Source: Sophora flavescens (taxonomy: Eukaryota > Streptophyta > Magnoliopsida > Fabales > Fabaceae). Taken from it: a DNA stretch of 64,000 bases. Position numbers and translations under genes: made by a program. The notes under the pieces are model-generated. The model had not been told where the DNA came from, did no database searches, and worked only from the letters and a program-made list of their open reading frames with translations. Every line of letters starts with the position of its first letter. Positions within the stretch are counted from its first letter, which is position 1. The stretch spans positions 219,261,723-219,325,722 of the forward strand of contig CM061063.1 in the NCBI GenBank assembly GCA_030762895.1, in the 5' to 3' direction. Shown one piece after another: positions 11,409 to 21,829 of the stretch.

Positions 11409-12005
11409 TTAAGCAGCAGATGAACTAGCTGTTTTAAACTGAACAATGAAGGGATTGTTCTGAGTCAGAACCAAACGCCTTTTTCCATCACTGTCAATAT
11501 GAATCCCAATATCTGAGCAGGCACCATTATTACTAGAACAGAAGACAAGCTTATAGTCTAAGCTATATTTCTGAATATAAAACCAACCGTCCACTGTATC
11601 TTGATAACCAGTAAGTTTAACAGACCATTGTCTTTCTGATTTAGTCTTCACAACAGTCCACTTTGATGGAGTTGGGGAACAAAGGGGTACAAAAGTGAAA
11701 GATAAATCCAAAGGAAGACCTTCAGTGATGATAGCAATTCGGTATGGTGATGAAATTATTATTGGTAGCCCATTAGAGAGCTCATTGCGAGATTGCACTA
11801 CAGTAAGTGGACAAGTTTCATTCCCAGTCATGGCTCGTTCTATTCCACCACCCATTCCTCTGAAAGCTGGCAAGATATAGTATCTGCCACCATTGCGAAC
11901 TGGATTGCCTTCTATGTCGAGGACAGCCTCAGCTGTAGTTGAAGGTAGGAGTGAGGTTAAGGCAGAAAGAAGGAAGAAGGCAAACAAGGTAGTGGTCAAC
12001 TTCAT
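11409..12005 (-). CDS. KTI: Kunitz-type (STI family) protease inhibitor, copy 2
   Basis: The 198-residue intron-less paralogue has the same layout as the copy at 5.1 kb: signal peptide 1-25, Kunitz signature at 28-44 (VLDIEGNPV-x5-YYI), cysteines at 65, 109, 156 and 163, sequon N62-E-T, and Ala91 at the P1 site in SSPYRIAIITEG. I count 15 differences from copy 1. Eleven lie in residues 1-59 (for example D32E, E34N, T41R, T58A and T59M) and four in 139-175. Residues 60-138 are identical. No inactivating change is visible and both genes look expressible. Whether their expression differs cannot be judged, but their upstream regions diverge soon after the TATA box. Confidence 0.95.
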   Translation of the reverse strand: MKLTTTLFAFFLLSALTSLLPSTTAEAVLDIEGNPVRNGGRYYILPAFRGMGGGIERAMTGNETCPLTVVQSRNELSNGLPIIISSPYRIAIITEGLPLDLSFTFVPLCSPTPSKWTVVKTKSERQWSVKLTGYQDTVDGWFYIQKYSLDYKLVFCSSNNGACSDIGIHIDSDGKRRLVLTQNNPFIVQFKTASSSAA

Positions 12006-12079
12006 TTCTTATGTTGGTTTTGAAAGGCTTTGTGTTTTTCAGTGGTGGGATTGTGCAAATAAGCAAACCTGGAAGCATG

Positions 12080-12087
12080 TATTTATA
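12080..12087 (-). promoter_or_regulatory. TATA box of Kunitz gene copy 2
   Basis: The minus strand reads TATAAATA 75 bp upstream of the ATG, equivalent to the copy-1 element. The leader carries a few extra bases (near ctggaag) relative to copy 1. Confidence 0.7.
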
Positions 12088-12303
12088 GTCTATGATTATG
12101 ATATGATTTGGCAAAAGCAGAACCACTTTCTTTGAGCGCAGATAATATCTAATTTATTTTTTTTTATGTGCGTTAACCACACTTAAAAAGAGATAGAAAA
12201 TATATTGTATATAACTAAAAAACATAAACAAAATATATTTTGAATTTGATGTCTAAAATTCTTGTAAAATTAGAAATTTTTTTTGGAGGTCTAAGTAGCT
12301 TCA

Positions 12304-13618
12304 TGTTGAAGTTGGCACATGCAAACACAAGAAGGTGGTTGAATCTTGTTTGTTAATTATTTTCGAAAAAACCCTTATGAACAACTTTTTCACAAGCAGA
12401 AGATAAAAAGATTAAGCACACAAGAAATCATTTTTAAAAGATTAACAAAAGCAATATCAAAACCTCACAGTTAGTATAAGCAAATAAAACTGAAGAGTTT
12501 AGGAATAGAAAATTCATGCAAGAGATTTTATCCTGGTTCACTCTCTTCCAACCAAGAGCTACGTCCAGTCCCTTCAATTTGAAGGATTTTTCCACTATTT
12601 CTCCAAGTAGATTACAAACAAGTATTCAACACCTCTTCAGGCTGTAACTATTACTTTCTTATCAAGCCTATTGAGGTTCTAACTCTATCATAGAGATTTA
12701 AAAGTTGATCTTCTTAACTCACTAAGTGTGAGAGTATGACAGTTTAAGATCAGTTGAATATTACAACAATATTCAAACTAATGAATACAGATTCTTGCTC
12801 TTGAAGGAATAATAGAATAAATGATAATGACAAAAGTTCAGCTAGCAAGATTGTGCAGGCAAGAGTTCTTTTTCTTGAGTATCTGAGGTCTTCAATTTAT
12901 ATAGTGACCTTCTCCTTCTCTTGTCATTCTTCAACGGCTACTTTGAATAATCTCGTTTAGAGATAGCATTAAATGCATGATATCCATTATGACTGATGGC
13001 TTGATTTTGGCCATCTTGAACAGTATCCTTAGTTATCAAAAAATCACAAAATGGAGGCTCACTGTTCTGAGCAATTGTACCTTAAAAACTTTATTTCCTC
13101 TTTTGTGTATAACCCAGCTTTTGTCCAGCAATAAAGATGTCATCGTACAGATCATTTTGTAATTATAATTGTACTATTTGCTTTTTGTATTTCCTTGATA
13201 GTACTATGAATTTTCTCAAGGGAAACAAGACATTAAATCGTATATAAACAAATGGAAAGAACAAATATTCTAATGAAATAAATATCAATCATTTGAAATA
13301 AATTCATTGTGGTCCAGATTGCATTAAATTATATTCAAGGTAGTAAAGATATAAAACATATAGAACCGTCTACTTAGTTTTAAGAACGCATCTACACAAG
13401 ATTTTAATTTTGATCGTCCACAGATGTGGCAGAAGCACTCGTCCACTAATGTGGTAGAAGCGCTTGTCTACTAATGTGGTAGAACCGCTTCTCCACTAAA
13501 GTCTTTGGACTTGCTAAGTCCTTAGAGAAGCTCCATCCAGTGATGTGGCACTATGGACTTATACTGAATTTTAGTTTAGGCACTATGGATGTATACTTGA
13601 GTTTCAAGGATAGCACTC
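12304..13618. mobile_element. Copia-like LTR, left half, split by element A
   Basis: The sequence starts TGTTGAAGTTGGCACATG and contains the phrase TCCTGGTTCACTC...GAGCTACGTCCAGTCC. I associate both with Sirevirus-type Ty1/copia LTRs of legumes. It continues after element A at 18,964 and appears to end in TTCCAACA near 19,292, giving a total of about 1.65 kb. The flanks (cttca and cattc) are not a clean 5-bp duplication, so the outer boundaries are approximate. No internal copia genes are adjacent, so it is a solo LTR or a fragment. Confidence 0.5.
13416..13490. repeat. 25-bp minisatellite, three units
   Basis: Three 25-bp units (GTCCACTAATGTGGTAGAAG plus 5 bases) run head to tail. A degenerate further unit, GTCTGCTGACGTGGCA, resumes directly after element A at 18,964. 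Element A thus inserted in or next to this array. Confidence 0.75.
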
Positions 13619-15029
13619 TGGTGCGTGATTTTTAGAATTAAAGGCAAGTGCACCTCGTCGCAATCAAGTAATACGGTGGTGAGACCGGTTATCGTATCCA
13701 CAGGGATTGGTTATCAATTACCAATTCGCAAACTTAACAACTATTTAGACTAAAATAAAGTATGAGAGATTAAAACAGAAAATAAAGAAAGCAAAACAAT
13801 ATTTTTAGTCTTTTGGGAATTATATCGAACACTTGGAAGGCAAACAGAGATGTGGCTAAGATTGTTAGGGTTAGACTACACTAATCCTCCCTTAATTGCA
13901 ATGAAATGGTTATCAACACAAGTCATACTTCAATTATGACAATCAAGCCTTTTCTAAAATACTCAAGCCTAATGTCTTAGGTGCATTGAGCATAAAACCC
14001 CAAATTAAACCCTAATGTCTTAGGTGGATTAATCTGTGATTTTGCATTAAGTCAAGACTTATAAGATTGCAAGCATTCAACACCTATGTCTAGATTCTTG
14101 AACTACTTGGCATATGATTCATGAGCATGCCTTAACACCAACCTTTCAGTCATCTATCAAAGCAACATATCATTCCTATGGGTAGCTAATCCAAGGAAAG
14201 CATTGAGCACAGAATCACATACTCATAAAGAAATAGAGACTTGCATTAAAACACCAAATCAAATACAACAAGTTCAGAAAAGCTACATCTAAACCCCAAC
14301 AATGGGGATTTAACTACTCATGATAAAAGGAAATACAAAAAAGAATGAGAAAAGGGATGGAGAACACTCATAGACAAGCTTCCTCCATTCCCAGAGCAAG
14401 GAAATCTCCCCTTCTAGAGCTGGAACCCTATCTCAGCCGCAGCCTCCAAGTCCCCAAGTGCTATCTCCACCAAAAGCTCTCTCTTTTCTGCCCTAAAACA
14501 GCAACTTATACCAGTCAGTGCTGTGCGCATTCGCGAGGCGAGACATGTCTCGCGAGGCGAATATTAAAAATCTGCTTCAGAGAATTGAGCTCTCGCGAGG
14601 CGAGAGTTTCTTCGCGACGCGAGACCGAAAGGTTTTTCTTCAATACGCCCGTGAGGAGCATCAGGGCCTGGGCGTGATGGCTTCTGTTTGCAGACTCGCG
14701 AGGCGAGACATGGGTTCGCGAGGCGAACCAGAAAGACTTGCATTTTCTCCAACAGTCAGCTTTCAGGGTCGCGGGGCGAATCCAGGCTCGCGGGGCGAAT
14801 CACTGCAGTCGCTTGGCTCAATTTCTTCTCTTTTCAGGCTCTTTTTCATCCAAGCTCCATCAAGGCTAATTTCTGAGCATTTTTCCATTAAATCTTGCAA
14901 AACAACACACAGAAACCACCTCATCCGTTCTAAAGGAAAAACTATACAAAATCAACACTAAATTGGCCTAACTATATGCAAATGCATGCAGAAATGTACA
15001 TGAAAAATGAGGTGAAATCACACTCATCA
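13619..15029 (-). repeat. Element A 3' LTR
   Basis: This 1,411-bp LTR lies next to the polypurine-like tract AAGCTTGGGGTGATT (read on the minus strand). It carries four paired GC-rich cassettes between about 14,528 and 14,812. Three are of the TCGCGAGGCGA type, and one (near 14,647) is of the ACGCCCGTGA...GGGCGTGATG type. The open frames at 14,345-14,961 overlap one another in several phases and are not genes. Confidence 0.92.
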
Positions 15030-16690
15030 AATCACCCCAAGCTTAAGACTTTGCTTGTCCTCAAGCAAAAACTAAGGCCAGAAGAGATAAACAGTCAAAG
15101 CATGGATAGTGAACCAAGAACCCGAGTAAAATGATCCAAGTAACAGGCAATTCAAACAATTCAACAAGAGACAATCAATTCAAGTCCAATTAGGGGCTTA
15201 AGTTTCCTAGACTCACATCCTCACTGATTCGGGCACTCTTGCTCACTTGAAGCTCACCCCAAGCTTGTTTATTTGCTTGGCTCTCTTTCTTGCCTCACTC
15301 ACTCAAGTGTTCAAGTATATAACAATTCGCTCCATTTTGCTCAAGGAATGATTCCTACCATATGCTTGACTATCAACCAAATCTCCACTTTATTTATGAA
15401 AACACTTAAGAATCAAGAGGTCTTTATTTGGTTGTAACGTGGCCATGGGATTAATCTTTAGGTGGGGATAACAAGAAAGGAATATTTTAAAAGGCTAAAC
15501 CAAGTATCAAACATTTCAACACAAGACACCTTCTAAAATACCTTCTTGGGTTTTCAATACATTTTTTTTTTCACCTTTCTTTTCTTTCTTTTTCTTTTAT
15601 TTCTCACTTCTCTTGTTTGTCATCCCCATCTCTTTATTTTTATTTTTTTTATTTTTTATTTTTTTGGATAAGGGGATTTTTTTTTTCAACTCAAGAGAAT
15701 TATTTTTTTTTTTTTCATCCCAAACTTTCAACTACCTTTTTACCCATTTGTAATACTTTAGAAGGTCCCTTGTCAAACATATTTATCAAAACATTTCAGG
15801 GTACCAAGAAAAGCATTTTATTCATTCAGGCTCAAAATTGGGCAACTAAGGGATAGCATTTCATCATTCAAAGCTCAGAAGGCCAGAAGAATACCTATTG
15901 CCTCAATCATTTTCAAAAATGTTTTCAAAAAAAAAAATTTTAAGCTTTAAAATGGTTTCAAGTCAAGTTCTAGAGAAATTCATCCAAGAGGAATAACACT
16001 CTACACAAAGAATGGGGGCAGATTTAGTGAGTACCCCCTAATGGCTCAAAAGCTCACATTTATCAGTTCAAGAACCAGTGAGAAACACAAGTCTAACGAA
16101 ACATATGCTAATCATCAACTATCCAAGGTCATCTCAAGCATTTTCATTTGCAGCCATATCACAAGAATAAACAGAATTGGGTTCAAGAATTCACTATCAC
16201 AACAAAATTGGCACTTAGCTCTCACAATCATAAGCTCAATCTAAGCAGGGGTAACCGAATCATGCGATCATGCAAACTTAAGCCTATATGAATGCAATAT
16301 TTACAATGCAAGCAAAAAGATTACCCCTACCCCAAGCTTAAAGATTTACATTGTCCCCAATGTAAACAATCAAGTTGGAGAGGGGAGAAGAAAAATAAAA
16401 TAAAACAAAAAATTGGAACGGCTTACCGAGGCGGTAGCGGGTGCTGACTTTGCTTTTTCTTTGCCCCTTTTGCTCTTCACCTTGTCTTCTTGCTCTCCCT
16501 TCCTTCCTTCTTCCCTGAAATCACTTGGCAATTTTATTAGTAAAAGAAAACTCTTGAGCTTCTCAAATTATTCAAGAGTTTGAAATTAAAAATCAATTCT
16601 AACTAAACAAAAAGGAAAAAAAGAAAAGGAAAAGAAAAATTGGGTTGCCTCCCAATAAGCGCTTCTTTAATGTCACTAGCTTGACTTATT
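15030..16690 (-). other. Element A conserved non-coding 3' region
   Basis: This stretch is alignable with 51,467-53,220 (element B), 59,263-61,072 (element E, opposite strand) and 44,525-44,893 (element D). Shared landmarks are CAAGCTTAAGACTTTGCTTG, AAGAGGTCTTT, a T-rich core, GACACCTTCTAAAATACC and CATTGTCCCCAATGTAA. No open frame is conserved, so it probably acts as RNA or DNA, for example in packaging or replication. Confidence 0.7.
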
Positions 16691-16698
16691 GAAAAGCA

Positions 16699-17376
16699 TC
16701 ACCTGGATCCTCCTCCCGGATCAAATGGAAATTGGGATGGTGATTGTAACAGTAAAATAACTTTATTTTCAATTCCACCCAGCCATTGGGTGGAAATTCC
16801 ATTGACCTTTAAAATTATAAACCCACTTCCTCTCGGGTCAAGTGGAATTAACAAGAGGAAGTGTGACATACAAGTGGAAGGGGCTAACTTACAAGTATCC
16901 ACACATGCATGCAAGCCAACATAATTATTTAATGCAGTAAAATCAGATTGCTCAACATGCATGGTGGAGGGATTGCTTTCCAAATGCACCGCCTTCTCAC
17001 TTGTTGTTTCCCAAGGATTTGTGGAAGGTAATTCCTCTTGTTGTGATTCGCTAACCACCACCACTTCGTTTTCAATTTGGTCCATTCCCAGAACCCGATT
17101 TTTCTCAACTTCCACTTCATGTGGCTCTATGGGAATCATACATGGTGGTGGAGGTGGTAAATAAGAACAAAAGGTTTCCCAATCCTCCTCGGTATATATA
17201 TATATATATATATATATAAGCTCACCAGTCATAGGATCGACTCGTGATGGGATGTTATGAGATAGAGAAAACTCCTCGAAGAATTCTCCCAAATTTATAT
17301 CGTCATCCCACCACAAGTTGTCCTCCAAAACATGACTGGAAGCTTCCTTATCAGGTGGACAATAAAAATTTTCCAT
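16699..17376 (-). CDS. Element A 225-residue ORF, unknown function
   Basis: This is the only sizeable frame in element A. It starts about 145 bp inside the primer-binding site, the position gag occupies in element E. The protein is acidic near its N-terminus (LEDNLWWDDDINLGEFFEEF), contains a (TA)n-encoded IYIYIYIYT stretch near residues 54-62, then a YLPPPPPC proline run and Glu/Val-rich segments. It has no retroviral Gag domain, CCHC zinc knuckle, protease DSGA/DLGAS motif or membrane segment that I can see. A YLPPPP motif also occurs in the C-terminal tail of element C's protein, so it may descend from that part of a Gag-Pro protein. Function is unknown, and translation itself is uncertain because a microsatellite runs through the frame. 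Confidence 0.5.
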   Translation of the reverse strand: MENFYCPPDKEASSHVLEDNLWWDDDINLGEFFEEFSLSHNIPSRVDPMTGELIYIYIYIYTEEDWETFCSYLPPPPPCMIPIEPHEVEVEKNRVLGMDQIENEVVVVSESQQEELPSTNPWETTSEKAVHLESNPSTMHVEQSDFTALNNYVGLHACVDTCKLAPSTCMSHFLLLIPLDPRGSGFIILKVNGISTQWLGGIENKVILLLQSPSQFPFDPGGGSR

Positions 17377-17521
17377 GACTTTTGTCCACCTTACAAAACA
17401 GAACTCAAAAACAAAAAGATCAAATATATACAGAAAAATATCAAATATACACAGGAAATAAAAATAAAAAAATGTCTAAACTAGTTGTCTCATTTGTTAC
17501 TATTGATATTGACAAAGCCAA

Positions 17522-17539
17522 TCCCCGGCAACGGCGCCA
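17522..17539 (-). promoter_or_regulatory. Element A primer-binding site (tRNA-Asp)
   Basis: The minus strand reads TGGCGCCGTTGCCGGGGA, an exact complement to the 3' end of plant tRNA-Asp (...CCCCGGCAACGGCGCCA). It is separated from the 5' LTR by AGTTTT. Reverse transcription would start here. Confidence 0.9.
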
Positions 17540-17545
17540 AAAACT

Positions 17546-18958
17546 TGGTGCGTGATTTTTAGAATTAAAGGCAAGTGCACCTCGTCGCAATCAAGTAATA
17601 CGGTGGTGAGACCGGTTATCGTATCCACAGGGATTGGTTATCAATTACCAATTCGCAAACTTAACAACTATTTAGACTAAAATAAAGTATGAGAGATTAA
17701 AACAGAAAATAAAGAAAGCAAAACAATATTTTTAGTCTTTTGGGAATTATATCGAACACTTGGAAGGCAAACAGAGATGTGGCTAAGATTGTTAGGGTTA
17801 GACTACACTAATCCTCCCTTAATTGCAATGAAATGGTTATCAACACAAGTCCTACTTCAATTATGACAATCAAGCCTTTTCTAAAATACTCAAGCCTAAT
17901 GTCTTAGGTGCATTGAGCCTAAAACCCCAAATTAAACCCTAATGTCTTAGGTGGATTAATCTGTGATTTTGCATTAAGTCAAGACTTATAAGATTGCAAG
18001 CATTCAACACCTATGTCTAGATTCTTGAACTACTTGGCATATGATTCATGAGCATGCCTTAACATCAACCTTTCAGTCATCTATCAAAGCAACATATCAT
18101 TCCTATGGGTAGCTAATCCAAGGAAAGCATTGAGCACAGAATCACATACTCATAAAGAAATAGAGACTTGCATTAAAACACCAAATCAAATACAACAAGT
18201 TCAGAAAAGCTACATCTAAACCCCAACAATGGGGATTTAACTACTCATGATAAAAGGAAATACAAAAGAGAATGAGAAAAGGGATGGAGAACACTCATAG
18301 ACAAGCTTCCTCCATTCCCAGAGCAAGGAAATCTCCCATTCTAGGGCTGGAACCCTATCTCTGCCGCAGCCTCCAAGTCCCCAAGTGCTCTCTCCACCAA
18401 AAGCTCTCTCTTTTCTGCCCTAAAACAACAACTTATACCAGTCAGTGCTGCGCGCATTCGCGAGGCGAGACATGTCTCGCGAGGCGAATATTAAAAATCT
18501 GCTTCAGAGAATTGAGCTCTCGCGAGGCGAGAGTTTCTTCGCGACGCGAGACCGAAAGGTTTTTCTTCAATACGCCCGTGAGGAGCATCAGGGCCTGGGC
18601 GTGATGGTTTCTGTTTGCAGATTCGCGAGGCGAGACATGGGTTCGCGAGGCGAACCAGAAAGACTTGCATTTTCTCCAACAGTCAGCTTTCAGGGTCGCG
18701 GGGCGAATCCAGGCTCGCGGGGCGAATCACCAGAATTCTGCTTGGCTCAATTTCTTATCTTTTCAGGCTCTTTTTCATCCAAGCTCCATCAAGGCTAATT
18801 TCTGAGCATTTTTCCATTAAATCCTGCAAAACAACACACATAAACCACCTCATCCGTTCTAAAGGAAAAACTATACAAAATCAACACTAAATTGGCCTAA
18901 CTATATGCAAATGCATGCAGAAATGTACATGAAAAATGAGGTGAAATCACACTCATCA
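17546..18958 (-). repeat. Element A 5' LTR
   Basis: This 1,413-bp LTR is about 98.8% identical to the 13,619-15,029 copy by hand comparison. The most obvious indel lies near 18,730, where ACTGCAGTCG is replaced by ACCAGAATTCTG. Confidence 0.92.
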
Positions 18959-18963
18959 CACTC

Positions 18964-19292
18964 GTCTGCTGACGTGGCAAAATGAACACGCTTATTTTCA
19001 AGTCTTTGGACTTGCTTTTCTTAACAAGTTATTTAGGTATTCATTTATAGCCTCGTCTACTAAGGAAAGTCAGTCTACTTATCAATTAAATTATAAACAG
19101 TTTAAATAACCTTTGGACGGGTAATTCTTTGCACGAGTCCAAGCATTATATACCTTATATTATATTGAATATTCCTACATAAACTGAACTCACTTGTTAG
19201 ATCTCAACTAACACTTTGGCAAACAAATTTAATCCTTTTGTTAGCATCAAAACTTAGAGATTATTAAATCCAAAATCACTTTGGTTCCAACA
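18964..19292. mobile_element. Copia-like LTR, right half
   Basis: Continuation of the LTR begun at 12,304, resuming right after the CACTC duplication of element A. It ends at or near ACTTTGGTTCCAACA. The assignment is as tentative as for the left half. Confidence 0.45.
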
Positions 19293-19935
19293 CATTCTTC
19301 GGCCGACCCTATATAATATATATAACCTCGGGTTTAACTTCTTTCAAATCTGTTTGTGTCTCTGTCTCTCTGCTTCAACATCATTCAATAGTTAGTTCCT
19401 TTATGTCATTTATCGGTTTTATCCATCATTTTCTTGATTTCAACATAGGGGTCATTTACAAAAAAAAAAAAAACTTAATTAGAGATTCTATGTGCTTAAA
19501 GTGGTTCTTTCTCTTTGTTGATGATTAGAAAATTGATGAATATTGAACAAAATGACTAAATTCTACATTTACATCATTGAAGAAATAGGGGTTGAAATAT
19601 CGTAAAAAAATCATAGGTCTTAAAATCAAACATGACCAACAATGCGAAAATCAAAAGTAAAATCAGTCAAATATATTTTTTAAGGAAAAAATAAGTAAAA
19701 TATTAATTTAATAATTTTTGAAAATTTTCAAACTTAAATGTAAAGGGTCGTGTGTGCATCTGATGAGCGCTAACCATTATTCTTTTCTTTTTTTTTTTGC
19801 AGTGTGATCTATGTATTAATTGGAAATGAAGTAAACCGAAATATATTTTTTCAGTAATGAAGTACTGTAAAAATGAACAGTAAAAAGACTAGTGGATGAA
19901 TAGTAAACTGAACAGTAAATAGTCTTTGGTTTTTA
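19293..19935. other. AT-rich intergenic DNA
   Basis: No gene is seen. Near 19,305-19,345 a TATATAATATATATAA run is followed by a pyrimidine-rich stretch, as in a promoter. No coding frame follows, so it is not called. Confidence 0.45.
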
Positions 19936-20360
19936 GGCTAAATTACACTTCTAGTGTTCTAAAATGTTCAATTTGATCCTCAGGTTTTTTAAATGTTCAT
20001 TTTGGTCCCTTAATTTCTAAAACTTATCAAATAGGTCATTTGTTAAATTGACTAATGACGACGTCTTACCTAATGCGACGTGACATTAAATTTAATATTT
20101 TAATGTCACGTGGCAATTTCAGGGAAAATATTTTCTTATTTTAAATAAGTTTTTGGCTAAATTACTCTTTTGGTTCCCAAGTTGTTTTAAAATGTTCAAT
20201 TTGTTCCTTAAGTTTTTTAAATGTTCATTTTGGTCCCTTAGTCAACTTGATGTTGCCATTAGTCAACTCGACGGAAGGACCTATTTGAATAAGTTTTAGG
20301 AATTAAGGGACCAAAATGAATATTTTAAAATAATTTGGAGATCAAGAGAATAATTTAACG
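19936..20360. mobile_element. MULE-type MITEs with GGCTAAATTAC ends
   Basis: An inner element begins GGCTAAATTACTCTTTTGGT at 20,155 and ends near 20,360 with the inverse (ATAATTTAACG). Repeated 'ggtccctta' and 'agggaccaaaatga' words lie on opposite strands in its two halves. A second, left-hand start, GGCTAAATTACACTTCTAG, lies at 19,936 without its own right end. This suggests one element truncated by or nested with another. Confidence 0.55.
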
Positions 20361-20417
20361 TTGTTTTTATTATAAGTCAAAATTACACAATTAACTTCAT
20401 ACATATACATACATACA

Positions 20418-20438
20418 CATATATATATATATATATAT

Positions 20439-20533
<95 letters not shown>
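20418..20533. repeat. Long (AT)n(GT)n microsatellite
   Basis: About 10 AT units are followed by about 45 uninterrupted GT units (20,443-20,533). The minus-strand 'poly-His-Thr' frame across it is an artefact. Confidence 0.95.
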
Positions 20534-20534
<1 letters not shown>

Positions 20535-21247
20535 ATAGATCAATTGTTTTGAACTAAAATATAATGTGTTAATGAGTATGAGGTCTAGGTTCAAATCCCA
20601 ACAAAGAAGAAAATTAATATAATATTTAACTTACTAATAGTGACTAATAAAAAAACTTCATTTTTTTTTATAATTCATTTTATAAAAAGGTCATGTTAAC
20701 GAGTGTCCTTAAAATATCTTTAAAAAAACAAAAAAACAAGTTTTCAATGAAAAACAAACTTAATTTTTTTTTATTCTTTAAAAAATATCTTCAGGATATT
20801 TATTAGTATTTTCTTTTGTAAAAATAATTTTTTGGATAATCCAAACAAAATAAATGTATCAACCAACATATCCCTAATCCCAATATAAATTTATGATTGA
20901 GCAAGAATTCAACAACACCAACACGTAAACATCACAAAAATATTGAGTAAATAGCCAATTTGATCCCTGAAACTGTGAGATCGTGTCAATTTGGTCCCTC
21001 AAATTAACGAAATTGCAAAAAGGTCCCTGAAACTGTCAAACGTTACTCAAGTTGGTCCCTCCGTTAGGCAGGGTTACTTGACGCCGTTAATGGTGCTGAC
21101 GTGGCACGTTACACGCATATTTGAGGGACCAAATTGATACAGGGACCAAATTGACACTCAATTTTTTTTCAAAAATCCTAACTTCATCTTCTTCTTCTCT
21201 CCCCTTCTCGTTCTCCCCCTCTCCACCCTCTCGATCTCACAAGCATA

Positions 21248-21376
21248 CTTGTATGTCGCCATAACCATACTTTGTACTCTTCAGCAACTAGGCAAGCATT
21301 AAAAAGATCCTTACATATAAGTAACTCAAATATTTCAGGATATTATGTTCTTCTAGCGAACATCTACACACGCCCT
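21248..21376 (+). pseudogene. Captured PPR-protein fragment (E-motif region)
   Basis: Conceptual translation gives LVCRHN...ALKRSLHISNSNISGYYVLLANIY. NSGYYVLLANIY is the hallmark of the C-terminal E motif of plant pentatricopeptide-repeat proteins, which act in organelle RNA processing. Only about 40 residues are present, with no PPR array and no DYW domain. It lies directly inside the left terminal repeat of the Pack-MULE, so it is a captured fragment. Confidence 0.7.
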
Positions 21377-21829
21377 CGTTTATTTTCATTTCTTTCATCT
21401 TTTCAAATTTTGACAGTTATTATCTATGTGAGAATGAGTCAGTCACAAACTCCCATTAGACCCATTCAACTTGCGATACGCACGCACCCAGTCCTATAAC
21501 CAACTAAAGTAAGAAAAGTTAAAAGCACAGGTAGGTTAGCCTTCTAACTTATACATGACAATGGATGTAAAATACAGAAAAATCAGACAATGCACAACTG
21601 AGAAAGAACAAGTTGACCATCAAAATGCAAATTGCTCATAGATTAACTCTGTCAGCTATGAATGTGATGAATGATGATTCAAAAGAACAAGAGCATTATA
21701 TGACTACAAAACAAAGAAACCCAATTCCCCACCCATAATTGAAATCTTCCACAATATTTATCTAAACATAAAATAAAAAAACGAAATAAATAAGAAGAAA
21801 CGCAGATCGATCAAGGTTGTTGTTGAGCA

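Larger units (their letters stand above)
11037..12098. repeat. Duplicated block, copy 2, carrying a Kunitz inhibitor gene
   Basis: This is the partner of 4,717-5,775, in the same orientation. Similarity covers the 3' flank, the coding region and about 90 bp upstream of the ATG, then stops. The upstream regulatory sequences of the two genes are therefore different beyond the TATA box. Confidence 0.85.
13619..18958 (-). mobile_element. Element A: complete non-autonomous LTR retrotransposon
   Basis: Two near-identical LTRs (13,619-15,029 and 17,546-18,958) bound a 2.5 kb interior. The whole is flanked by the 5-bp direct repeat CACTC (13,614-13,618 and 18,959-18,963). In the sense (minus) direction the LTR runs TGATGAG...CACCA. 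A primer-binding site complementary to tRNA-Asp lies next to the right LTR, which fixes the orientation. The interior holds one 225-residue ORF of unknown function and a long non-coding 3' region. No gag, protease, reverse transcriptase or integrase is present, so it depends on other elements. I count about 17 differences between the LTRs (roughly 1.2%), so insertion is recent. It belongs with B, D and E by LTR ends, priming site (as seen in B and E) and 3' region. Confidence 0.93.

Noticed and set aside
14345..14961. Overlapping 110- and 147-residue frames (repeated at 18,272-18,890)
   Set aside because: They lie inside the two LTRs of element A, run in several phases through GC-rich cassettes and are identical because the LTRs are.
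12299..19297. 5-bp target duplication around the copia-like LTR
   Set aside because: The flanks CTTCA and CATTC do not match, so the LTR boundaries are left as approximate.
20397..20594. 65-residue His/Thr-repeat protein on the minus strand
   Set aside because: It is a translation of the (GT)n microsatellite.
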